From assembly GCF_003931565.1 (NCBI RefSeq), contig NZ_RRYI01000006.1:62001-126000 (forward strand): 64,000 nucleotides of DNA, read 5' to 3'. The position numbers were made by a program, and so were the translations under genes. This document shows, piece after piece, positions 43,384 through 53,171 of the stretch (position 1 is its first letter; each line of letters starts with the position of its first letter). This stretch comes from Caulobacter sp. 602-1. GTDB taxonomy: Bacteria > Pseudomonadota > Alphaproteobacteria > Caulobacterales > Caulobacteraceae. The notes under the pieces are model-generated. The model was not told where the DNA came from. It ran no database searches and saw only the letters and a program-made list of their open reading frames with translations.

Positions 43384-44703
43384 CTACTCCGCGCGCATGG
43401 TCCAGAGGTCGAGATCGTTCTCGCGGCCGATCAAGGCCAGGCCCGAGGCGATCGACTCGAATTCGCCGCCGCTTTCGATCTTCTCGGCCCCGAAGCGGCG
43501 TAGGAAGATTTCGCGGACGGCCGGCACGAACGAGCTGCCGCCGGTGAGGAAGACCCGGTCGACGCCGGCTTCGGTCAGGTCGGCGCGCTCAAGCGCCTCG
43601 CCGACGGCGGTCTCGATGGCCGCCAGTTCCGGGGCGATCCAGCTTTCGAACTCCGTTCGCGCGACGGGCTTCTCGATCTCGACCGAGCCGGCGGCGAAGT
43701 GGAACATCGCCTCCGTCCGGGCCGACAGCGCCTCCTTCAGCGCCGAGACCGACTTGTAGAGGGCGTAGCCGTGGTTGCCGTCCAGCACCTCGATCAGGGC
43801 GGCGATCTTCTCGGGTTCCACGGCCGTGCGCTCGAGGGCGCGGATGTCGCGCATGTCCTTGGAGGCGCGCAGCAGGGCCAGCTGATCCCAGCGGGCGAAG
43901 GCGGCGTAGTAGCGCTGCGGGATCGGCAGGCTGTTCGAGAACGAGCGGTAGTCCGAGCCCTTGCCCAACTCGGGCGAGACCAGTTGGTCGATGATCCTGT
44001 AGTCGAAGGCGTCGCCGGCGATGCCGACGCCCGAGCGCGACAGCGGCGTCGAGCGCAGCGTGCCGTCGACGTCACGCTCGAAGCGGACCAGCGAGAAGTC
44101 GCTCGTGCCGCCGCCGAAGTCGGCCACCAGCACGGTGGCGTCCTGCTTCAGCTGGCGGGCGAAGAAGAACGCCGCGCCGACGGGCTCGTAGGCGTATCGG
44201 ATGTCGGTGAAGCCCAGGCGCTTGAACGCTTCCTCGTATCGGGTCAGGGCCAGGGTCTCGTCCGGCGAGGAGCCGGCGAAGGTCACGGGGCGGCCGACGA
44301 TGACGCGCGGGGGCAAGGCGTCCAACTGGCCCGCCGCGTGCTCCTGCAGGCGCAGCAGGAAGGCGGCCAGCAGGTCCTCGAACTGGTAGCGCTTGTTGAG
44401 GATCCGCGTCTCGGTGAAGGCCCTCGAGGCGGCGAAGGTCTTGAACGACTGGATGAACCGGGTCTCCAGCGGATCTTCCAGATAGGATTCGATGGCCCAC
44501 GGCCCGGCCTCGACCACGCGCTCGTTCACCGCGCCGTTCTGACCCTGCACGCTGTGAAAGCTCAGCGCCGATCGGAAGGCGAACAGGTCGCGGTTGTCGA
44601 TCGAGAAGCGGACCAGGTGCGCGTGATCGTCGCCGCGCGTTAGCGAGACGACGGTGTTGGTGGTGCCGAAGTCGACGCCAATGGTCGGCGCGGTCGCCGT
44701 CAT
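43384..44703 (-). CDS. Hsp70-family protein of the YegD type
   Basis: This 439-residue protein has the Hsp70/actin ATPase fold: I-G-V-D-F-G-T-T-N-T-V-V-S-L (phosphate 1, about 8-21), V-A-D-F-G-G-G-T-S-D-F-S-L (phosphate 2, about 195) and V-F-L-T-G-G-S-S-F-V-P-A-V (adenosine motif, about 385). The C-terminal substrate-binding domain of DnaK is missing, which matches YegD. It might act as a chaperone-like ATPase of unknown client. The ATG chosen begins M-T-A-T-A-P-T-I-G; longer upstream extension is not conserved. Confidence 0.87.
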   Translation of the reverse strand: MTATAPTIGVDFGTTNTVVSLTRGDDHAHLVRFSIDNRDLFAFRSALSFHSVQGQNGAVNERVVEAGPWAIESYLEDPLETRFIQSFKTFAASRAFTETRILNKRYQFEDLLAAFLLRLQEHAAGQLDALPPRVIVGRPVTFAGSSPDETLALTRYEEAFKRLGFTDIRYAYEPVGAAFFFARQLKQDATVLVADFGGGTSDFSLVRFERDVDGTLRSTPLSRSGVGIAGDAFDYRIIDQLVSPELGKGSDYRSFSNSLPIPQRYYAAFARWDQLALLRASKDMRDIRALERTAVEPEKIAALIEVLDGNHGYALYKSVSALKEALSARTEAMFHFAAGSVEIEKPVARTEFESWIAPELAAIETAVGEALERADLTEAGVDRVFLTGGSSFVPAVREIFLRRFGAEKIESGGEFESIASGLALIGRENDLDLWTMRAE

Positions 44704-44907
44704 GGGATGGCTCGATCTGCTGGAACGGGGAGGGGCGTGCGTCGTAGCGCCTCCCGTGAGAAGGTCAAGCGATCTGGCCGCCTTTGAGCGCTCATTCGCG
44801 GTCGGCGCCCACGTATCGGCGCGCGCGGTCGGGTTATCGCGACGCCCGCTGATTGACTTCCTGGCGCGCGTCCGGTCGAACGAGCGCGAGCAAATCGTGG
44901 GAAGACC

Positions 44908-46104
44908 TTGGAAAACTTCGACGTCCTGGTGATCGGCGCGGGCGCGGCCGGCATGATGTGCGCCATCGAGGCGGGCAAACGCGGGCGCTCGGTGCTGGTC
45001 GTGGATCACGCCAAGGCCCCGGGCGAGAAGATCCGCATCAGCGGCGGCGGCCGCTGCAACTTCACCAACACCGGCGCGTCGATCCACAATTTCCTGTCGG
45101 CCAACCCGAAGTTCGCCCTGTCGGCCCTGCGCCGGTATCGGCCCAGGGACTTCATCGCGCTCGTCGAGCGGCATGGCATCGCCTACCACGAGAAAACCTT
45201 GGGGCAGCTGTTCTGCGACGGCTCGGCCAAGCAGATCATCGACATGCTGCTGACCGAGATGAAGGCCGCCGGCGTCAAGCTGCGGCTGGAAACGAGCGTC
45301 CAGGACGTGGCCAAGACCGAGACCGGCTTCGAGGTTGAATTGTCTTCCGGCAAGGTGCGCTGCGCGTCGCTTGTCGTCGCTAGCGGCGGCAAGTCGATCC
45401 CGAAGATGGGCGCCACGGGCCTGGGCTACGACATCGCCAGGCAGTTCGGACTGAACATCGTCGAGACGCGCCCGGCGTTGGTCCCCCTGACCTTCGAGGC
45501 CGGCATGCTGGCGAGGCTGACCCCGCTGTCGGGTGTGGCGCTGGACGCCGTGGTCGCTCACGGCAAGACCAGGTTCCGCGAGGGGATGTTGTTCACCCAC
45601 CGGGGCCTGTCGGGCCCCTCGATCCTGCAGATCTCGTCCTACTGGCGCGAGGGCGACGAGATCCGGGTCGACATGGCGCCGGGCGTCGACGCGCTGGCGG
45701 CGCTGAAGGCGGCCCGCACGGCGACTCCCCGCCAGGCGGTCGCCACCGTGCTCTCGACCCTGCTGCCCAAGCGCGTGGCGCAGTTGATCGCCGACGACGA
45801 GGAGGGCGCGCCTGAAAGCAAAAGGGGGGGAAACATCGCCGACTGTTCCGACAAGGTGTTGGGCCGGTTGGCCGCGGCGGTCAACGCCTGGACCTTCAAG
45901 CCCGTCGGCTCGGAAGGCTATCGCACGGCGGAAGTGACGCTGGGCGGGGTCGATACAGACGCCCTGGATTCGCGCACTCTGGAGGCCAAGGCCGTCCCGG
46001 GGCTCTATTTCATCGGCGAAGTGGTCGACGTCACCGGCTGGCTGGGCGGCTATAACTTCCAGTGGGCCTGGGCGTCCGGCTGGTCGGCGGGGCAGGCCGC
46101 ATAA
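44908..46104 (+). CDS. HI0933-type NAD(P)/FAD-dependent oxidoreductase
   Basis: The 398-residue flavoprotein has a dinucleotide-binding G-A-G-A-A-G-M-M-C-A (about 11-20), then K-I-R-I-S-G-G-G-R-C-N-F-T-N, the signature of the HI0933/BaiN family. It ends with G-E-V-V-D-V-T-G-W-L-G-G-Y-N-F-Q-W-A. The substrate is unknown. It begins at a TTG, as no ATG fits before the conserved Rossmann strand. The YegD-like gene is divergent across 204 bases. A terminator hairpin follows. Confidence 0.88.
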   Translation: MENFDVLVIGAGAAGMMCAIEAGKRGRSVLVVDHAKAPGEKIRISGGGRCNFTNTGASIHNFLSANPKFALSALRRYRPRDFIALVERHGIAYHEKTLGQLFCDGSAKQIIDMLLTEMKAAGVKLRLETSVQDVAKTETGFEVELSSGKVRCASLVVASGGKSIPKMGATGLGYDIARQFGLNIVETRPALVPLTFEAGMLARLTPLSGVALDAVVAHGKTRFREGMLFTHRGLSGPSILQISSYWREGDEIRVDMAPGVDALAALKAARTATPRQAVATVLSTLLPKRVAQLIADDEEGAPESKRGGNIADCSDKVLGRLAAAVNAWTFKPVGSEGYRTAEVTLGGVDTDALDSRTLEAKAVPGLYFIGEVVDVTGWLGGYNFQWAWASGWSAGQAA

Positions 46105-46109
46105 GAAAA

Positions 46110-46133
46110 ATCCTCCCCCGTGAGGGGGAGGAT
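46110..46133 (-). terminator. Intrinsic terminator of the DEAD-box helicase gene
   Basis: A 10-bp perfect stem (46110-46119 with 46124-46133, loop GTGA) is preceded on the plus strand by AAAAA, which gives a U-run after the stem for the leftward transcript. It lies 10 bases past the helicase stop. Confidence 0.88.
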
Positions 46134-46143
46134 ATTCGTCTGA

Positions 46144-48423
46144 CTACTTCTTCTTGAACGGCTTACCGGCCGGCTTGCCGTCGAAGCTCTTGGCCTTGAA
46201 AGGCTTGGGGCCCTTGAACGGCTTGCCCGGGCCCGCGTCGTCGCGCTTGCCGGCATAGGGCTTGGAATAGGGCTTCGGGCCAGCGGCGTTGTCCGCGAAG
46301 CTCTTCTTGAAGGGCTTCTTCGGACCGTCGCCGTCCGCGCGCGGGGCGCGGGGCTTGAACTCGCGCGGCGCGTCGGCGCCGGCTTCGGCGCGCGGCTTGT
46401 AGGCGCGCTTGGGGCTGTCGGAATCCTGCGGCGAGTACGGACGCGGCGCTTCTTCACGCGGCGCGCGTGGTTTGAAGTCGCGCGGGGCGTCATCGCCACG
46501 CGGGGCGCGGGGCTTGAACTCACGAGGCTTGTAGTCGCCCTTCGGCTCTTCGCCACGGCCATAGGGCTTGGCGTTGCTGACGCCATCGTCGCCGTAGCTG
46601 GACGGACGCGGGGTGTGATCGCGCGAGCCCGGGGCGTTGGCGCGCGGCGAACGCGGCGCGTCGTCACGAGGCGGGCGCGGCTTGTACTCACGCGGGCCTT
46701 CGTTATCGCCGCGCGGCGGACGCGGCGCATATTCGCGACGCGGACCGGCCTCGCGGGCGGCCGGGGCCGTGGTCGGGGTGATCGAGACGTCCTCGCGCAC
46801 CGTCTGCTGGACCGCCGCGCCGAACTTCACGGCCGCTTCGGCCGAGATCTCGAACTTGGTGTCGTAGTCGAAGATCCGGATCGCGCCGATGTCCTTCTTG
46901 GTGATGTGGCCCAGGCGGCAGATCAGCGGGATCAGCCACTTGGGGTCGGCGTTGTTGCGGCGGCCGGTGTTGAGACGGAACCACTCCGAACCGTCCATGC
47001 TGACGCGCGGCTCACGCTCGGGGCGGTCGCCAAAATCGCGCTCACCGCCGAATTCACGCGGCTCGCGACCGCGCGGACCCGGATCGGCGCCGTGGCGCGG
47101 GTCGTCATAGATCTCTTCCGGGGCCGGCAGCTTGGCGCGGCGGGCGCGGATCAGGGCGGCGGCCAGCTCTTCCGGCGTGCGCTTTTCCAGCATGGCCGCG
47201 ACCAGGCTGGCGTCGTCCTCGTTGGCGGGCTCAGAGAAGATCGGATCGTCCAGCAGGCGCTCGGTGTCCTTGACGCGGATCTCGTCGGCGGTCGGGGCGC
47301 CGCCCCACTGGCCTTCGACGCCGGCGGCCATCAATAGCTGTTCGGCCTTGCGGCGCCGCGTGTAGGGCACGACCAGGGCCGAGACGCCCTTCTTGCCGGC
47401 CCGGCCCGTGCGGCCCGAACGGTGCAGCAGGGTGGCCTTGTTGACCGGCAGCTCGGCGTGGATGACCAGGCCCAGATCCGGCAGGTCGAGACCACGCGCG
47501 GCGACGTCGGTGGCGACGCAGACGCGCGCGTGGCCATCCCGCAGGGCTTGCAGGGCGTCGGCGCGTTCGCGCTGGGAGAGCTCGCCCGAGAGGCCGACGA
47601 CGTCGAAGCCGCGCTCGCGCAGCTTGGAGTGCAGCGAGCGAACGCTTTCACGGGTGTTGGCGAACACCAGGGCGCCGGGGCTTTCGAAATAGCGCAGCAG
47701 GTTGACGACCGCGTGCTCGACCTCGTTGGGCGCGACGCGGACGGCGCGGTATTCGATGTCGCGGTGCGGCTCGTTGCGGCCGATGGTGTCGATGCGGATC
47801 GCGTCGTTCTGGTAGCTCTTGGCCAACTGCACGATGTCGCGCGCCAGGGTGGCCGAGAACAGCAGGGTGCGGCGTTCGGCCGGGGCGGCGTCGAGGATGA
47901 ACTCAAGGTCCTCGCGGAAGCCCATGTCGAGCATCTCGTCGGCTTCGTCGAGAACGGCGACCTTCAGCTCCGACAGGTCCAGGTGACCGCGCTCGATGTG
48001 ATCGCGCAGGCGGCCCGGGGTGCCGACGACGATGTGGGCGCCGTAGTTCAGGGCGCGCTGCTCGCGGCGAGCGTCCATGCCGCCGACGCAGTTGACCACC
48101 ACGGCCATGGCCTGGGCGTAGAGCCAGGTCAGCTCGCGATTGACCTGGATGGCAAGCTCGCGGGTCGGGGCGATGACCAGGGCCAGCGGGGCGCCGGCGC
48201 GGCCGAAGATCTCTTCGTCGCCCAGCAGGGTGGGGGCGGCGGCCAGGCCGAAGGCCACGGTCTTGCCCGAGCCGGTCTGGGCGCTGACCAGCAGGTCGCG
48301 GCCCTCGGCGTCGGCTTCCAGCACGGCGGCCTGGACGGGGGTGGGTTCGAGGTAGCCTTGAGCGGCGAGAGCCCGCTCAAGAGCGGGGTGGGAGGCAGGG
48401 AAGGGCATATGGGTCCAGTTCAT
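46144..48423 (-). CDS. DEAD-box RNA helicase with DbpA-like domain and basic tail
   Basis: The 759-residue protein has the DEAD-box core: Q-T-G-S-G-K-T (motif I, about 46), V-L-D-E-A-D-E-M-L (DEAD, about 160) and F-S-A-T-L-A (motif III), then the HRSGRTGRAGKKG motif VI. A DbpA-like RNA-binding domain follows (about 480-560; W-F-R-L-N-T-G-R-R-N-N). The last 200 residues are a disordered Arg/Pro/Lys-rich tail with repeats of F-K-P-R-A-P-R. This architecture fits CsdA/DeaD helicases in RNA remodelling or ribosome assembly. Start at the ATG of M-N-W-T-H-M-P-F; another ATG five codons on is possible. Confidence 0.9.
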   Translation of the reverse strand: MNWTHMPFPASHPALERALAAQGYLEPTPVQAAVLEADAEGRDLLVSAQTGSGKTVAFGLAAAPTLLGDEEIFGRAGAPLALVIAPTRELAIQVNRELTWLYAQAMAVVVNCVGGMDARREQRALNYGAHIVVGTPGRLRDHIERGHLDLSELKVAVLDEADEMLDMGFREDLEFILDAAPAERRTLLFSATLARDIVQLAKSYQNDAIRIDTIGRNEPHRDIEYRAVRVAPNEVEHAVVNLLRYFESPGALVFANTRESVRSLHSKLRERGFDVVGLSGELSQRERADALQALRDGHARVCVATDVAARGLDLPDLGLVIHAELPVNKATLLHRSGRTGRAGKKGVSALVVPYTRRRKAEQLLMAAGVEGQWGGAPTADEIRVKDTERLLDDPIFSEPANEDDASLVAAMLEKRTPEELAAALIRARRAKLPAPEEIYDDPRHGADPGPRGREPREFGGERDFGDRPEREPRVSMDGSEWFRLNTGRRNNADPKWLIPLICRLGHITKKDIGAIRIFDYDTKFEISAEAAVKFGAAVQQTVREDVSITPTTAPAAREAGPRREYAPRPPRGDNEGPREYKPRPPRDDAPRSPRANAPGSRDHTPRPSSYGDDGVSNAKPYGRGEEPKGDYKPREFKPRAPRGDDAPRDFKPRAPREEAPRPYSPQDSDSPKRAYKPRAEAGADAPREFKPRAPRADGDGPKKPFKKSFADNAAGPKPYSKPYAGKRDDAGPGKPFKGPKPFKAKSFDGKPAGKPFKKK

Positions 48424-48524
48424 TTGCGGCCGCGCACACAAAAACGCGCGGCTCGCGCCAATGACCAAATCGGGCCCCTGAAGCCTGTAACGCTTCCCTC
48501 GGACCGCTTCTTGGTCGAATTCCA

Positions 48525-48557
48525 ACGAAAATAGCCCCCTCCGCGATGGAAGGGGGC
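48525..48557 (-). terminator. Terminator after the FrnE-type DsbA gene
   Basis: A stem with one bulge (48534-48542 with 48548-48557) lies 60 bases past the stop of the leftward gene. For the leftward transcript it is followed by TATTTTCG, a U-rich tail. Confidence 0.72.
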
Positions 48558-48617
48558 CCACGAGCAGTCTTATGCGCTTGCTGCGGCGCTAAAAGCAAGC
48601 GCGATGGAGAATTGGCT

Positions 48618-49277
48618 TCAGTTCACCGTCGCCAAAGCCTGGTCGATCGCTTCGGCGATCCGCTCCGGGGTCTCGGCGCCGACCACAGCGACCTTGCCGG
48701 CGAAGATGGCGAACGGTACGCCCGTGACGCCGCCCTGCACGGCCATGGCGTGTTCGCGAGCCACGGCCTCCTTGTCGGCGCCCTCCGACAGCAGCTGCAG
48801 CACGACCATCCGCTCCATGCCCGCGGCTTCGGCGATATCGCCCAGCACCATCGGGTCGCCGATATCCAGGCCGTCGGTGAAATAGGCCTTGAACAGCGCC
48901 TCGACGACTTCGTCCTGCGCGCCGGCCGTCAGGGCCCAGCGGATCAGGCGATGAGCGGCGTTGGTGTTTGGCGCGAATTCGATGGCCTCGAAGTCGAAGC
49001 GAATGCCTTCCTCGGCGCCGCCCTCGACCAAGGCCGCGTGGACGGCCTTCAGCTTGTCGGGGTCCTTGAACTTGCTGGCCATGTATTGCTTGCGGTCGAC
49101 GCCTTCCTCGGGAAGCGTCGGGTCAAGTTGGTATGGCCGCCAGATCAGCTTGGCCTCGACATCGGGGCGCAGGGCCAGGGCCGACTTCAGCCGTCGCCAG
49201 CCGAGATAACACCAGGGGCAGACCACGTCGGCGACGACGTCGATAATTATCGGGGCGGTCTGGGGCTGCTGGGCCAC
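48618..49277 (-). CDS. DsbA family oxidoreductase (FrnE-like)
   Basis: The 219-residue thioredoxin-fold protein has the C-P-W-C active site near residue 20 (D-V-V-C-P-W-C-Y-L-G). The FrnE-type helical insert follows, and later G-V-T-G-V-P-F-A-I-F before the cis-Pro loop. No signal peptide is present, so it is cytoplasmic, as usual for FrnE and polyketide-associated DsbA proteins. It is thought to work as a disulfide isomerase or glutathione S-transferase-like enzyme under oxidative stress; the partner is unknown. Confidence 0.9.
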   Translation of the reverse strand: MAQQPQTAPIIIDVVADVVCPWCYLGWRRLKSALALRPDVEAKLIWRPYQLDPTLPEEGVDRKQYMASKFKDPDKLKAVHAALVEGGAEEGIRFDFEAIEFAPNTNAAHRLIRWALTAGAQDEVVEALFKAYFTDGLDIGDPMVLGDIAEAAGMERMVVLQLLSEGADKEAVAREHAMAVQGGVTGVPFAIFAGKVAVVGAETPERIAEAIDQALATVN

Positions 49278-49357
49278 GGCGTACTCCTCCGGAACTGATG
49301 TCCGCTACAGGACAGGTTCCATATAGGCGCTGCCGTTACGGCGCCCAAGCGCGTGGT

Positions 49358-50683
49358 TCAGCTGGCGTCGCGGCGCAGGGCGCTGGCGGCGGCGCGCTCC
49401 AGGGCCCGGACGGCGCCCTCGCCGCGCTGGACCTCGGCCACACCGATATCGAACTCGCAGACGAACGGCGCGCGGTCCTCGCCGGCGTCGAACGCGGTGC
49501 AGCCGATCACGGCGGCGATCCGCTCGGCGGCGGCCTTGGCGGCGTTGAGATTGGTCGCGGGCAGGGCCAGGGCGAAGACTTCGGTCGAGAGGCGCGCCGA
49601 GGTGTCCTCGACGCGGACCAGGCGGCCGATCATCGAGCCGATCTGCGGGATGGCGCGGTCCAGCCAGCCGTTCTGACGGGCCCAGACGGTCTCGGGCTTG
49701 TCGGCGACGCGCAGCACGCAGATCGACAGCGGCCGGGCGCGCTCGGTCGCGGCCTTGGCCAGACGCGCCAGGTGAGCGGCGAACAGGTCGCGGGTGAAGA
49801 GGCCGGTGGCGGCGTCCATCAAGCCCGAGCTCCGGGCCTTTTCCAGGGCGCCGCGGATGGATTCGCCGCGCCGGTAGCTGCGGGCCAGTTCCATGACGCG
49901 CAAGGCCGTCTCGACCTCGGGCGTCTCGGGTGAAGCCACGTCGGAGACGCCGCGATGGAACGCCTCCGACATGGTCACATAGCTCTCGGCCTTCAGGTAC
50001 AGCAGGGCCGGAATGTGGAAGAGGCGGGTGTTGCGGCGCATGCCCGCCGCGATCGACAGGGCTTCCTGCTGGCTGTCGCCGGCCCACAGGACCACGGAGT
50101 CGAAGGCTCGCTCGTGCAGGTAGTCGAAAGCCGTATAGGCGGTGAAGGCGCCGACCACTTCGGCGCCGCTGGCCTGCAGGGCGTTGGACAGGGCCAGGAA
50201 CTGCGGCGCCGGCTCGCCGACCGCCAGGATGCGCACAGGCGTGTCCGGTGGTTCGGGGAGATCGAGGCGTCGTCCGCGCTCGCCGAAGGTCTCCAGGCGC
50301 AGTTCGAACTCTTCCTCGGCGATGGCGGTGCGCACCAGGCTCTCCAGGCGCAGGGCGGCCTGGGACGGGTGCAGCGGCGGCGAGAGGGTCAGATCGAACG
50401 CCTGGTTCCGATAGTCGCCGTCCGGGTCGCCGATTGCGATGACCGGCAGGCGGCGCGGGGCCACGGCGGCCTTCAGTCGGCGGGCCAGGGTCTGGGTCTC
50501 GGGACCGGCGCTGGCCAGGTCGACGATGACCGCCTCGATCGGCAGGTCGCCCAGGGCGGCGAGGGCGGCGTAGGGGCCGCGGGCGGTGATGGTGCGCCAG
50601 CCCAGCCGGTCCAGCCCTTCGGCCAGCGGTCCGGCGCGAACATCGTCGCGCGCCACGATCAGGATCCGGGCGTCAACCGCCAA
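49358..50683 (-). CDS. popA: PopA: c-di-GMP effector, receiver-receiver-degenerate GGDEF
   Basis: The 441-residue protein has two receiver domains (about 5-120, acceptor Asp in A-V-I-V-D-L-A-S; about 150-270, acceptor position not obvious) and a C-terminal GGDEF fold. The GGDEF signature reads S-T-E-V-F, while the I-site R-x-x-D (R-V-E-D) is intact. C. crescentus PopA has the same build: it binds c-di-GMP without synthesising it and brings CtrA to the ClpXP protease at the cell pole. TTG is chosen because GGAGG sits 5 bases upstream; no closer ATG fits. The assignment rests on architecture and motif pattern. Confidence 0.82.
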   Translation of the reverse strand: MAVDARILIVARDDVRAGPLAEGLDRLGWRTITARGPYAALAALGDLPIEAVIVDLASAGPETQTLARRLKAAVAPRRLPVIAIGDPDGDYRNQAFDLTLSPPLHPSQAALRLESLVRTAIAEEEFELRLETFGERGRRLDLPEPPDTPVRILAVGEPAPQFLALSNALQASGAEVVGAFTAYTAFDYLHERAFDSVVLWAGDSQQEALSIAAGMRRNTRLFHIPALLYLKAESYVTMSEAFHRGVSDVASPETPEVETALRVMELARSYRRGESIRGALEKARSSGLMDAATGLFTRDLFAAHLARLAKAATERARPLSICVLRVADKPETVWARQNGWLDRAIPQIGSMIGRLVRVEDTSARLSTEVFALALPATNLNAAKAAAERIAAVIGCTAFDAGEDRAPFVCEFDIGVAEVQRGEGAVRALERAAASALRRDAS

Positions 50684-50888
50684 ACCAACCTCCGCCCGAA
50701 ATCCCGCGCGACCGCCCACAACGGCCCTTGAGATTCGACGCCGCAACATAGCAGAGGCTTTGCGCGGTCAAAGGTACGGAACGCCGCAGTTCGGAGCTAA
50801 TCCTATCGGGGCTTGCCTGACCGAACGTCAGGGCCGTTCTAGTGAGCAAGACCGGTCGTCCGAAGAACGCCGGAAGGGAGACTTAATC

Positions 50889-52031
50889 ATGGGCCAGGGG
50901 CCGCTTTCGGGACTGAAGATCGTCGAGTTCGCCGGCATCGGTCCGGGGCCGTTCTGCGGCATGCTGCTGTCGGACCTCGGCGCGGACGTCGTGCGGATCG
51001 ACCGCAAGGGCCCAAGACAAGAAGGAGGGGGGCGCGGCTCGCCGGCCGACGTCACGGCGCGGGGGCGTCGCTCGGTAGCGCTGGACCTCAAGCATCCCGA
51101 GGCGATCGAGACCTGCCTGAAGCTGCTGGATCAGGCCGACGGCCTGATCGAGGGTTTCCGCCCCGGAGTCATGGAGCGGCTGGGCCTGGGTCCGGACGTG
51201 GCGCTGGCTCGCAATCCCAAGCTTGTCTACGGCCGCATGACCGGCTGGGGGCAGACGGGCCCCTACGCCAAGGCCGCAGGCCATGACATGAACTACATCG
51301 CCATCACCGGGGCCCTGGCCGCGATCGGCACGAGCGACAAGCCCGTGCCGCCGCTGAATCTGGTCGGGGACTTCGGGGGCGGGGCGCTCTACCTGGCCTT
51401 CGGCCTGCTGGCCGGGGTGATTCACGCGCGCGCCACGGGGCGGGGCCAGGTGATCGACTGCGCAATGAGCGACGGGGCCGCCTCGCTGATGGCCATGTTC
51501 TACGGCTTCAAGGCCGGCGGCATGTGGAACGAGGGCCGGCGGACCAATCTGCTGGATGGCGGCGCGCACTTCTATGACACCTACGAATGCGCCGACGGCA
51601 AGTGGATCTCGATCGGCTCGATCGAACCGCAATTCTATCTCCTTCTGCTGGAAAAGACCGGGATCACCGATCCGCAATTCCAGCACCAGATGAGCCGCGA
51701 AGAGTGGCCGCAGCTCCGCGAGAAACTGGCGGCGGTGATCAAGACCAAGTCCCGTGACGACTGGTGCGCGATCATGGACGCCACCGATGTCTGCTTCGCG
51801 CCGGTCCTGACCATGGACGAGGCGCCCAAGCACGCCCACAACGCCGCGCGTGAGACCTTCGTCGAGGTCGCGGGCGTCGTTCAGCCCGCGCCGGCGCCGC
51901 GCTTCTCGGCTACGCCCGGCGTCATCCAGGGACCGCCGCCGAAGATCGGCGCTCACAATGACGAGGCCCTGGCCGACTGGGGGTTCTCGGCCGACGCCAT
52001 CGCCGGGCTGAAGACGGCCGGAGCACTCTGA
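50889..52031 (+). CDS. CaiB/BaiF CoA-transferase family, alpha-methylacyl-CoA racemase-like
   Basis: The 380-residue protein begins [19 protein letters not shown]. It has [14 protein letters not shown] (about 27-40) and [12 protein letters not shown], characteristic of AMACR/CaiB-type enzymes. The [12 protein letters not shown] region carries the catalytic Asp/His pair typical of racemases in this family. It probably epimerises 2-methylacyl-CoA or transfers CoA in fatty acid breakdown. A ribosome-binding GGAAGGGAG precedes the ATG. Confidence 0.88.
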   Translation: MGQGPLSGLKIVEFAGIGPGPFCGMLLSDLGADVVRIDRKGPRQEGGGRGSPADVTARGRRSVALDLKHPEAIETCLKLLDQADGLIEGFRPGVMERLGLGPDVALARNPKLVYGRMTGWGQTGPYAKAAGHDMNYIAITGALAAIGTSDKPVPPLNLVGDFGGGALYLAFGLLAGVIHARATGRGQVIDCAMSDGAASLMAMFYGFKAGGMWNEGRRTNLLDGGAHFYDTYECADGKWISIGSIEPQFYLLLLEKTGITDPQFQHQMSREEWPQLREKLAAVIKTKSRDDWCAIMDATDVCFAPVLTMDEAPKHAHNAARETFVEVAGVVQPAPAPRFSATPGVIQGPPPKIGAHNDEALADWGFSADAIAGLKTAGAL

Positions 52032-52205
52032 AACCTGCTGATCGCGTTCAGGTGCGGTTCAGGCGCGAGGGGGCAAGTTGCGTGCGTAGACCGGCCGTCG
52101 CGCAATCCGTCCCTCGATGCGGCGGTCGGTTCACAGGTACTTCCTGCGGAGACGCGTCGCCTTCCCCAAGGCGGCGCGTCTTTGACTCTGGAGGCCCGCA
52201 TCGCC

Positions 52206-53171
52206 ATGGTCCGCCGGATGCAAGATTCGCAGCACCACATTCGTTGGCGCGACCTTCAGCTTGATCCGATCCATTGGGTTCGTGAAATCCTCCGCGTGCT
52301 GGGCCTGGCCCTGTCGCGCCTGTGGGGCCGCGACGTCATGCTTTACGTCGGCGGCGTCTCGTTTTTCGCGCTGCTGGCCGTGTTCCCGGGCCTGGCGATT
52401 CTGATCGGCCTCTACAGCTTCTTCCTGACGCCCGAGAGCGCCGCGCGGCAGGCGACCAAGCTTGCAGAACTGATTCCCTCCGGCGCCCGCTCGATGTTCC
52501 AGGACGAGCTTTCGCGCCTGGCCCACGCCCCCGGCCAAACCATCTCGCTCCAGAGCGGCGTCGTGCTGATCGTCGGCGCCTACGCCGCCCATCGTGGCTT
52601 CAAGGCCTTGCTGGCGGGCCTGTCGTTCATCCACGACGAGGAGGATCAGCGCGGCTTCCTCGGCTTCAACCTGATGGCGCTGCTGGTGCTGATGGCCGCC
52701 TTCGGCCTGCTGTTCTTCATGTCGGGGGTGTTCCTGACCCTGCGCCTGCTGAGCGCGGCCCTGGACCTGAAGCCGCTGGCCGGGGTCTCGTGGATCCAGT
52801 CGGAATGGACCTGGGCCAGCTTCGGCATCGTGGTCGGGATGAGCCTGGTCTATCGCTACGCCATGTCGCGCGAGCCGGTCGGCTGGCGCGCCTCGATCTC
52901 GGGCGGCGTCGCGGCGGCGGCCCTGTGCGTGTTCATGTCCTGGGCCAGCGCGTTCTATGTCGAGAAGGTCGTCCATCTGGGCGCGACCTACGGCTCGATC
53001 TCGGCCGTCATCATCTTCCTGATCTGGCTGTCGTGGAGCGTGAACGCCATCTTCTTCGGCGGCGCCCTGGCCACGGAGGTCGAGATCGCCTTGGACGAAC
53101 GTCCCCGCGCCCTGCTGGAGGGACCCAGAGCGATTCCGCTCAAGGCGCCTTCCGAATACGAAAACGGATGA
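52206..53171 (+). CDS. YihY/virulence factor BrkB family inner-membrane protein
   Basis: This 321-residue protein of the YihY/BrkB family has about six membrane helices. Conserved features include L-Y-V-G-G-V-S-F-F-A-L-L-A-V-F-P-G (first helix), then G-A-Y-A-A-H-R-G-F-K-A-L, and P-V-G-W-R-A-S-I-S-G-G-V. The function is unknown despite the 'ribonuclease BN' name in older annotation. I prefer the ATG at 52206 (GGAGG about 9 bases upstream) to a TTG eight codons before. Its end overlaps the TusA-like gene on the other strand by 32 bases. Confidence 0.87.
   Translation: MVRRMQDSQHHIRWRDLQLDPIHWVREILRVLGLALSRLWGRDVMLYVGGVSFFALLAVFPGLAILIGLYSFFLTPESAARQATKLAELIPSGARSMFQDELSRLAHAPGQTISLQSGVVLIVGAYAAHRGFKALLAGLSFIHDEEDQRGFLGFNLMALLVLMAAFGLLFFMSGVFLTLRLLSAALDLKPLAGVSWIQSEWTWASFGIVVGMSLVYRYAMSREPVGWRASISGGVAAAALCVFMSWASAFYVEKVVHLGATYGSISAVIIFLIWLSWSVNAIFFGGALATEVEIALDERPRALLEGPRAIPLKAPSEYENG

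Noticed and set aside
42051..43547. Long plus-strand reading frame (498 codons) opposite the octapeptide-repeat gene
   Set aside because: It is the antisense shadow of the 24-base repeat and is full of Arg/Gln/Gly with no domain; codon bias favours the minus strand.
47422..48534. Plus-strand frame of 370 codons opposite the DEAD-box helicase
   Set aside because: Antisense of a well-conserved helicase core; composition is artefactual.
52206..53171. Ribonuclease BN
   Set aside because: Historic mis-annotation of the YihY family; the protein is a multi-helix membrane protein with no nuclease motif.
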